5,102 nt of DNA, taken from Acidobacteriota bacterium. Its GTDB lineage: Bacteria > Acidobacteriota > Blastocatellia > Pyrinomonadales > Pyrinomonadaceae. Numbering within the stretch: position 1 is the stretch's first letter; each line of letters starts with the position of its first letter. The stretch spans positions 1 through 5,102 of the forward strand of contig JAOTWT010000268.1 in the NCBI GenBank assembly GCA_029862725.1. Direction: 5' to 3'. Below are positions 1 through 5,102 of this stretch, piece by piece. The notes under the pieces are model-generated. The model made no database searches and had not been told where the DNA came from. It saw only the letters and a list, made by a program, of their open reading frames with translations. A program made the translations under genes and the position numbers.

Positions 1-2
1 CC

Positions 3-2240
3 GAGGAATTGTGTATTGCTTTGTCGGGTGCCGATCTGAACGACAGGCAGGTCGAACTAAGGTACGAGGCGAATCTGAACCGGCGGCTTCGTTTGACCGA
101 TCTGAAGTTGGAAGGTACCGGTCTTTTTACAATCGATGAAATCCAGACTGTCCTACAGTCGCAGGTCGCAAGTTCGCTCGGTTTTATTCCTTTTTTCGGA
201 TATGGCCGTGGCTACACGAGTATCGATCTGCTCCAGCAGGATAAGAATACGATGCTCTCGCTCCTTCGCGAATTGGGTTACCGGGACGCAAGAGTCGGCA
301 TCAAACAGGGTGTCTCGATCAATGGCGAAGATCTGATCATCACTTTCGTCGTCCGCGAAGGCCGACCGACAAAAATCGTCGGCGTGGAGATTGAAGGAAA
401 CCAACAGATCGCCACCGATGTTTTGCGTGCCGAGCTCCCCAATCTGGTATCCCGCAATTACTCCCGCGCCGCGGCACGGAACGGCGTCAGAAAACTCTCC
501 CAGTTTTATGCGAACAAGGGCTATTACTACGCGAATGTAAGTTCCTCGATTGTTGAACTCCCGGATCGCGAGGATGAATCGGTTGACGAGGTTAAACTCG
601 TTTACAAGATCGAGAAGGAGGGCAATCCGGTTTACGTGAACCGCGTGTTGCTCAACGGGGTCGAGATAACAAAGGAAAAAGCGGTTCGCAGGTCCCTCGA
701 ATTCAAGCCCGATTCCCTGCTTCGGCAAAACGACATATTTGCAAGCGAGCAACGTCTCTATTCGACCGATGCATTCGACTCGGTCGAGTTCTTTGTTGAG
801 CCTTCCGGTGAAACCGCCGACCAGAAGGGCGATCTTGCTGATTTAATAATCAATCTGCAGGAAAAAAAACCACGGCTCATCACGTACGGAGGGGGATACT
901 CGACCGATGTCGGACTCAGCGGCTTTTTTGACATACGTCATTTCAACCTGTTCGGCAAACTTCAACAAGGCGGTGCCCAGGTACGTTGGAGCCAGCGCCA
1001 GCAACTCGTCCAGCTCGATTTTATCGATCCCCGTTTCTGGCGTGACGGCAGTGACTCGAGCGGCAATAAGAGATTCGCGCCTTTACGCATTGCGGTCCAG
1101 TACCAACGGGACTCGACCGTAACACGATTTTTCAGATCTACGTTTGACAGTGGTACCTTTGGGATCGTTCAACGGATCGACGATACCGGCGCACCGATTG
1201 ACGAGTTCGGCAATCGTTCCGGCGATCCGACTCTCAACCGCTTTACTTTCTCGGTCGAAACCAATCGTACTATCAGCGACAAAAACCGCAGCATTTTGTT
1301 TTTCAAGTACAGATTTGAAGATGTCCGTTTGTTCAGTTTTGAGAGCCTTTTGATCAAGGAATTACTTCGTCCGGACTCAAAGATCAGAATCTCAGGCCTG
1401 AGCCTCACATTTGTTCGTGATACCCGGCGCAATTGTTCTCCCCGCTATACGATTCTGGATATTATCGCAAATGGGGAGCCGGCGGATCCCTGCAAATATA
1501 GTTCTGGGGACCCAACTCACGGCGACTTTCTGACCGCTCAATTTGATCTCTCGATGCCCGCTCTCGGCGCGAATATCGGTTTCAACAAGCTCCAGCTAAG
1601 CTATAACCGTTACTATACGATCAAGCCTCTAAGAAATACGACCCTCGCGGCGCGGGCGATTTTTGGACTCGCAAATGTTTTTTCAAGCGGCAATCGATTT
1701 TCGTCGACACAGTTTCCCGGACTCGACGGGAGTCTCCCGATTAGCGAGCGTTTCTTCGCCGGCGGGTCCACAACGATCAGGGGGTTCGAATTCGAAGGGG
1801 CCGGGCCGAGGGTTGTAGTCGTCCCGCAAGGCACCTTTCGAAACCAACGGGGCGAGATAGTCTCGCTAAATCCCTTTACAATACCGTTTGGGGGCAACGC
1901 ATTGGCCGTCGTAAACCTCGAGGCGCGGATTCCGTTTACGGATACAATCCGGGTCGTCCCGTTCTATGACGGGGGCAACGTATTCAGCAGAGCTGAGGAA
2001 ATTTTTAATCCTGCCGATGCACCGGCAAATGACGTGTTTCGCACGAACTCGCGGTCAGTATGGACCCATACCGGCGGCCTCGGGATCCGCATAAGAACAC
2101 CGATCGGTGGCGAATTCGCAGTCGATTACGGTTATCTTCTTAACCCTCCTAGTTTTTTGATCCCCCAACAGAATGGGCCCGACGCTATTTTTCGTCTGCC
2201 ACAAGGGCAGTTTCACTTCAGATTTTCTCAGGCGTTTTAA
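3..2240 (+). CDS. BamA/TamA (Omp85) family outer-membrane assembly protein, 5'-partial
   Basis: Residues are numbered from the TTG at position 9. The frame stays open to the left edge, and residues 13-24 (RQVELRYEANLN) read like the last strand of another POTRA domain, so the gene starts outside the window and the TTG is probably not the start. Periplasmic POTRA domains lie at about 27-116, 120-205 and 206-290, each with an (I/V)xGxxxI-type strand, helices and a closing strand (for example LIITFVVREG, ADLIINLQEKKP). The barrel starts near 290 (YGGGYSTDVG). Family signatures are RDTR at 470-473, DPTHGDF at 501-507, IRGF at 590-593 (conserved loop-6 motif), FYDGGNVF at 652-659, and terminal FSQAF ending in the Phe typical of Bam substrates. 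Omp85 proteins of this type fold or insert beta-barrel proteins in the outer membrane. The barrel loop between RDTR and DPTHGDF is enlarged and has two cysteines (C476, C495). BamA versus TamA cannot be settled without the N-terminus, because BamA usually has five POTRAs and TamA three. Family assignment is very secure; the exact subfamily is not. Confidence 0.95.
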   Translation, partial: EELCIALSGADLNDRQVELRYEANLNRRLRLTDLKLEGTGLFTIDEIQTVLQSQVASSLGFIPFFGYGRGYTSIDLLQQDKNTMLSLLRELGYRDARVGIKQGVSINGEDLIITFVVREGRPTKIVGVEIEGNQQIATDVLRAELPNLVSRNYSRAAARNGVRKLSQFYANKGYYYANVSSSIVELPDREDESVDEVKLVYKIEKEGNPVYVNRVLLNGVEITKEKAVRRSLEFKPDSLLRQNDIFASEQRLYSTDAFDSVEFFVEPSGETADQKGDLADLIINLQEKKPRLITYGGGYSTDVGLSGFFDIRHFNLFGKLQQGGAQVRWSQRQQLVQLDFIDPRFWRDGSDSSGNKRFAPLRIAVQYQRDSTVTRFFRSTFDSGTFGIVQRIDDTGAPIDEFGNRSGDPTLNRFTFSVETNRTISDKNRSILFFKYRFEDVRLFSFESLLIKELLRPDSKIRISGLSLTFVRDTRRNCSPRYTILDIIANGEPADPCKYSSGDPTHGDFLTAQFDLSMPALGANIGFNKLQLSYNRYYTIKPLRNTTLAARAIFGLANVFSSGNRFSSTQFPGLDGSLPISERFFAGGSTTIRGFEFEGAGPRVVVVPQGTFRNQRGEIVSLNPFTIPFGGNALAVVNLEARIPFTDTIRVVPFYDGGNVFSRAEEIFNPADAPANDVFRTNSRSVWTHTGGLGIRIRTPIGGEFAVDYGYLLNPPSFLIPQQNGPDAIFRLPQGQFHFRFSQAF

Positions 2241-2258
2241 GTAATGACCAAAATTGTG

Positions 2259-2290
2259 TCGGCCCGCAAACGGTTTAGTTTGCGGGCCGA
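2259..2290. terminator. Probable bidirectional terminator stem-loop between convergent genes
   Basis: A perfect 12-bp inverted repeat, TCGGCCCGCAAA at 2259-2270 and TTTGCGGGCCGA at 2279-2290, encloses an 8-nt loop (CGGTTTAG). It sits 18 nt after the TAA of the Omp85 gene and 24 nt before the TAG of the convergent c-di-GMP gene. The stem is GC-rich in its outer half. The U-tract is weak. On the minus strand the stem is followed by CACAATTTTGG, a short T run after four other bases; on the plus strand GATTGTAGTA follows, with no T run. The position and perfect pairing favour a shared terminator, more convincing for the minus-strand gene. It could instead be a 3'-end-stabilising hairpin. Confidence 0.75.
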
Positions 2291-2314
2291 GATTGTAGTA
2301 GTCGCCAGGTGCCT

Positions 2315-5029
2315 CTAGTTTGAGCGCTTCGGGGGAATCACGTTGCTTTCGTCAAGTTCGACGATTAAGGGTTTTTCTCCGCTTTCAACGGGTTCTACCT
2401 CCTCAATCGGTTCCACCGGTTCCACGTGTTCGATCTCCTCAACATGTTCGATTTCCTCGACGTGTTCGACCCGCTCGACATCGACAATCCTGACCGGAGT
2501 CAGATTCTCGCCTTCAACCTGGATTTCTTTTACTTCGATCGGTTTTTCGGCTTCGCGGATAAGCTCCTGTTTCTTTCTCATCGCGGCAAGCTTTTCGGCG
2601 CGGTTCTTTTTGATCCAGGCTTTCCGCCGAGCCTTGACTGCGTACATGGCCTTATCGGCCGCGATAAGAATCTGGTCGAGCGTGTCTCCGTTGTTTGGAT
2701 AGCCCGCAGATCCGAGGCTGACTCCGACTCTGGCAACCTTGCCGTTACCACCATCGAGCTTGAACTCGCGTACTGATTTCTCCATCCGCTGGCAAAGTTC
2801 GAGCACGGATTGATTGTCCATATCCGGAACGATAGCGACAAATTCGTCTCCGGCGTACCTTGCGAGAAAATCGTAATCGCGAAGCTGTTCGCCCATTACC
2901 TTTGCGACGCCCTTCAACAATCCGTCCCCGACTTTGTGTCCAAAGGTATCGTTGACAGCCTTAAATCCGTCAAGATCGAGCATCAGGATCTGGAACGTCG
3001 AACCATTGCGTCGTGCGCGGGCTATCTCCTTGTCGAACTGGATTTGGAGGCTTCGTGCGTTTGGCAGACCGGTCATCGGATCCGTCATCGCACGCGTTTC
3101 CGTTTCAGCGTGGCGGAGAGCGGTCGCGATCGCATCGGAAGCTATTCTGGATATCGTTTCCAGCAGCCTCATGTGTTCGTCTTCGTAGGTTTCAAGATTA
3201 CAGGAATAGAGCGAAACGGCCCCGAGAAGATTTTCATCCACCATCAGCGGCAACGATGCCATCGCCGTGAACTCCTGAATAAACTCCATCTGGTAGAACG
3301 AAAAATCGAGCCCCGGATTAATATTGTAAACAGACTGCCGTTTCTTTAGGGTATAACCGGTCGCACCCTGACCTATCGGAACCTTTCTGTTCTTTAGTGC
3401 GTCACTATGACGTCCCTGCGCGTATTTAGCCATAGCGACTGTGCCGGCCTCATCGAGTAGATAGACGACACAGGTATCGAACGGGACCAACTCCTTGATC
3501 TTGGAAACAAACAATTCGAGGGTTTCCTGCAGATTCAACGACGAACCGAAAACACGTGCCAATTCGTATAGCGTAAACACCTCGCGGTTGGCGCGCTTGA
3601 TCTGTTCGATATAACTGGATTTGCTTTCGATTTCCTCGGACGCCGCATCGCCTGAAGCCGCGGATCCCGCATTCTTGATATAGGAAAGACCGGCGGCATC
3701 TACCTCTGTTTCGAAAATGCGCAGGTTTCTCAAAAATATGTCGACAACGCGCGGATCGAACTGGTGTCCCGAACCGCTTACCAGAAACTTTCTCGCCTCC
3801 TCTTTGGAGACAGCTGCGCGAAACGGTCTTGCCCCTCGCAGAGTGTCATACGCATCGGCGACACTAAGAATTCGGGCCGTAATCGGTATTTCTTCCTTCG
3901 CCAACCCATCGGGATAACCGCTCCCGTCCCAGTATTCGTGATGATGTCTTACGGTCGGTACGACCGGATATGGAAAGTCGACCTTCGCGAGGATTGAAGC
4001 ACCGACCGATGAGTGGATCTTTACTTTTTCCTTTTCGGCAGGCGTCAGGCGTCCCGGTTTATTCAGAATATGATCGGGTACCGCCAGTTTCCCTATGTCG
4101 TGCAACAATGCCCCGGCGCTAAGTGCTTCGATCTGATCGGCCTGGAGACCCATTTGCTTCCCGACCCCGACGGCGTAAATCTGCGCCCTGCTGACATGTC
4201 CGCGTCCGACCTGATCGCGGGCATCGATTGCCGTCGCGAGCGCTTCGACGGTCGCCAGGTGGATTCTGCTCGCCTCACGCAGTTCTTTGGTCTTTTGCGT
4301 AAGCATCTGCCTGTGAAACCGGTATGCGAAATGCGCTCCGATCACGAGCGGCAATACAAGCAGGCCGAGCGTAAGTCCGAAATAGACCAGCAAGAGATGA
4401 AATGCGAAAACCGCCCCGACGCAAACGAAACCGGCCACGATGCCAAAAAAGGCTTTGTCCTTCCAAAGGCTCTTGAGCGTGTCACGTCCCTCAAACTTAA
4501 CAAAGAGCGAATATGACAGAGAATAAAAGATATAGTAGGCGACCGCTGCAACAACCAGTGCGACAAGCAGCCTGACAGCGTTTGTGGGTTGATTCGCCAC
4601 GGCCTTCGTGAATAGCCCGACGGAACCCTGCATTATAAAATAGAAAAAGTAGCTCGCAATGAGCGTGACCCACGAAATAGTGAATATGTCGATCGTCCAA
4701 CGTAATGTGTTTCGCGATCCCAGATGAAAATTTCCGATCGCCGAAAGGATTGCCAAAATAACCCCACCACCGGGGCCAAGCCAAATAACCCCCCAAAAGA
4801 TAATCAGTTCCCGGACTGAGATGTATCCATCGGTTCGAGGTAATTTAATCTGGTACTGGCTCACGGTAAGCGTTATCGCCGTGCAGACGCCCAAGATGAA
4901 CCAGTCTTTGAGCCCGAAATAGAGCGTCGAATAGGCAGCATAGATCGCTGCGCAACCCGCCATTACGGCAAGCACACACCAAATCACTCTCGTGGCTGAG
5001 TTCTTATCTGAGAGATGTAAAGGCTTCAA
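2315..5029 (-). CDS. Membrane-bound HD-GYP / GAF / GGDEF c-di-GMP turnover protein
   Basis: Complete 904-residue protein. Residues 14-236 contain about seven hydrophobic helices (roughly 14-34, 43-57, 73-97, 112-134, 151-177, 192-216, 218-236), an inner-membrane region of no family I can name, probably sensory. HD-GYP covers about 255-437: H278, H310-D311 in LLHDIGK, H339, H363-H364 before E365, GYP at 371-373, D392 in VADAYD and RPFR at 401-404. These are the metal ligands and signatures of active c-di-GMP phosphodiesterases. A linker of Ala, Ser and Glu (445-470) leads to a GAF domain (about 485-637), ligand unknown. GGDEF spans about 647-803: TDPMTGLPN, D685 in LDLDGFK, N693-D694, AGDEF at 726-730 and an RxxD inhibitory site (R717-D720) five residues before it. 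The protein ends with a basic helix (801-827) and an acidic repeat (851-880). The start is TTG at 5029, chosen because GGGAG lies 7 nt upstream and no ATG, GTG or TTG occurs in frame further upstream in the window. That frame has no stop before the edge, so a longer N-terminus is not excluded. It probably degrades and makes c-di-GMP; net activity is unknown. Confidence 0.95.
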   Translation of the reverse strand: MKPLHLSDKNSATRVIWCVLAVMAGCAAIYAAYSTLYFGLKDWFILGVCTAITLTVSQYQIKLPRTDGYISVRELIIFWGVIWLGPGGGVILAILSAIGNFHLGSRNTLRWTIDIFTISWVTLIASYFFYFIMQGSVGLFTKAVANQPTNAVRLLVALVVAAVAYYIFYSLSYSLFVKFEGRDTLKSLWKDKAFFGIVAGFVCVGAVFAFHLLLVYFGLTLGLLVLPLVIGAHFAYRFHRQMLTQKTKELREASRIHLATVEALATAIDARDQVGRGHVSRAQIYAVGVGKQMGLQADQIEALSAGALLHDIGKLAVPDHILNKPGRLTPAEKEKVKIHSSVGASILAKVDFPYPVVPTVRHHHEYWDGSGYPDGLAKEEIPITARILSVADAYDTLRGARPFRAAVSKEEARKFLVSGSGHQFDPRVVDIFLRNLRIFETEVDAAGLSYIKNAGSAASGDAASEEIESKSSYIEQIKRANREVFTLYELARVFGSSLNLQETLELFVSKIKELVPFDTCVVYLLDEAGTVAMAKYAQGRHSDALKNRKVPIGQGATGYTLKKRQSVYNINPGLDFSFYQMEFIQEFTAMASLPLMVDENLLGAVSLYSCNLETYEDEHMRLLETISRIASDAIATALRHAETETRAMTDPMTGLPNARSLQIQFDKEIARARRNGSTFQILMLDLDGFKAVNDTFGHKVGDGLLKGVAKVMGEQLRDYDFLARYAGDEFVAIVPDMDNQSVLELCQRMEKSVREFKLDGGNGKVARVGVSLGSAGYPNNGDTLDQILIAADKAMYAVKARRKAWIKKNRAEKLAAMRKKQELIREAEKPIEVKEIQVEGENLTPVRIVDVERVEHVEEIEHVEEIEHVEPVEPIEEVEPVESGEKPLIVELDESNVIPPKRSN
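2390..2479 (-). repeat. Five 18-bp tandem units encoding an acidic hexapeptide repeat
   Basis: Within the 3' part of the c-di-GMP gene, five in-frame 18-bp units encode VERVEH, VEEIEH, VEEIEH, VEPVEP and IEEVEP (residues 851-880), followed by a partial VES. The consensus is (V/I)-E-x-(V/I)-E-(H/P). The two central units differ at several synonymous third positions (GTC/GTT, GAA/GAG) while the peptide is identical, so the repeat is not a very recent slippage product. The tail lies after the GGDEF domain and outside any catalytic fold. Function is unknown; an extended acidic interaction tail or spacer is the simplest reading. Confidence 0.9.
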
Positions 5030-5036
5030 ATATTTA

Positions 5037-5041
5037 CTCCC
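5037..5041 (-). promoter_or_regulatory. Shine-Dalgarno sequence GGGAG for the TTG-started c-di-GMP gene
   Basis: On the minus strand GGGAG is followed by the 7-nt spacer TAAATAT and then TTG. The spacing is in the normal range and supports the TTG at 5029-5027 as the start. The alternatives are GTG at codon 15 and ATG at codon 23. The first has no comparable site noted before it, and the second would cut the first transmembrane helix. Confidence 0.65.
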
Positions 5042-5062
5042 AGAGCGAGGTTCTGTTTTCGA

Positions 5063-5085
5063 TCCGGCAATCTTGATTGACCGGA
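5063..5085. other. Imperfect inverted repeat in the leader of the c-di-GMP gene
   Basis: TCCGGCAATC at 5063-5072 is complementary to GATTG-A-CCGGA at 5075-5085, with one unpaired A (5080) and a 2-nt centre. It lies about 33 nt upstream of the TTG start on the minus strand. No T run follows it on either strand, so it does not look like a terminator. It may be a protein-binding dyad or a small RNA hairpin in the leader, or chance. No convincing -35/-10 pair was found in the 73 nt of leader present, so the promoter is probably outside the window or not recognisable. Confidence 0.4.
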
Positions 5086-5102
5086 CCCTAATAAATAAAA
5101 AA

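Noticed and set aside
153..752. 199-codon open frame on the minus strand inside the Omp85 gene
   Set aside because: It lies wholly antisense to the POTRA-coding region, its product has no recognisable domain, and the plus frame is clearly an Omp85 protein.
2343..2702. Plus-strand frame encoding a Ser/Thr-rich repeat (STGSTCSISSTCS-like)
   Set aside because: The repetitive look is just the antisense reading of the 18-bp units that encode the acidic tail; it is not an independent repeat protein.
2810..3349. 179-codon open frame on the plus strand opposite the GAF/GGDEF part of the c-di-GMP gene
   Set aside because: It is antisense to well-conserved catalytic sequence, and its product has a haphazard composition and no motif. 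Treated as a shadow frame.
4013..4516. 167-codon open frame on the plus strand opposite the membrane/HD-GYP part
   Set aside because: Same reasoning: fully inside the real gene on the other strand, no domain, and no separate promoter or ribosome-binding site evident.
2241..5029. A functional link between the Omp85 gene and the c-di-GMP gene (surface secretion controlled by c-di-GMP)
   Set aside because: The genes are convergent and separated by a probable terminator. Adjacency alone does not support a shared system.
5086..5102. A/T-rich end (CCCTAATAAATAAAAAA) as a terminator tail or promoter element
   Set aside because: On the plus strand it follows the dyad with A residues rather than T residues. 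On the minus strand the T run precedes the dyad, and no -35/-10 pair with proper spacing could be assigned.

Overview
The window holds two large protein-coding genes that converge on a short intergenic stem-loop. Base composition is balanced (near 50% GC by eye). The left gene encodes a BamA/TamA-type (Omp85) outer-membrane protein, so the organism is a diderm (Gram-negative-type) bacterium. The multi-domain c-di-GMP protein and the general style of both proteins resemble Acidobacteriota, but that placement is a guess from sequence flavour and not shown by a marker gene.

Layout. Positions 3-2240 (+) carry the C-terminal 745 or so codons of an Omp85-family protein. Three POTRA domains can be read, plus what looks like the tail of a fourth. 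A 16-strand-type beta-barrel follows, with the family's RGF and FYDGGNVF signatures and a C-terminal phenylalanine. The true N-terminus lies left of the window. Positions 2241-2314 are intergenic and contain a perfect 12-bp stem-loop that probably ends transcription from both sides. Positions 2315-5029 (-) encode a complete 904-residue membrane protein: about seven transmembrane helices, then HD-GYP (c-di-GMP phosphodiesterase), GAF, GGDEF (diguanylate cyclase, AGDEF variant with an RxxD inhibitory site), and an acidic hexapeptide-repeat tail. Positions 5030-5102 are its leader, with a Shine-Dalgarno sequence before a TTG start and an imperfect dyad further upstream.

How they work together. 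The Omp85 protein would fold or insert outer-membrane proteins, and the second protein would make and/or break c-di-GMP at the inner membrane in response to a signal. They are convergent, so they are not an operon, and nothing in the sequence links their functions.

The window has no tRNA, rRNA, CRISPR array, mobile element or obvious defence system. Most of it is ordinary chromosomal core. The parts that merit a second look are the HD-GYP/GAF/GGDEF domain order with both active sites kept, its acidic repeat tail, and a cysteine-bearing loop insert in the Omp85 barrel.
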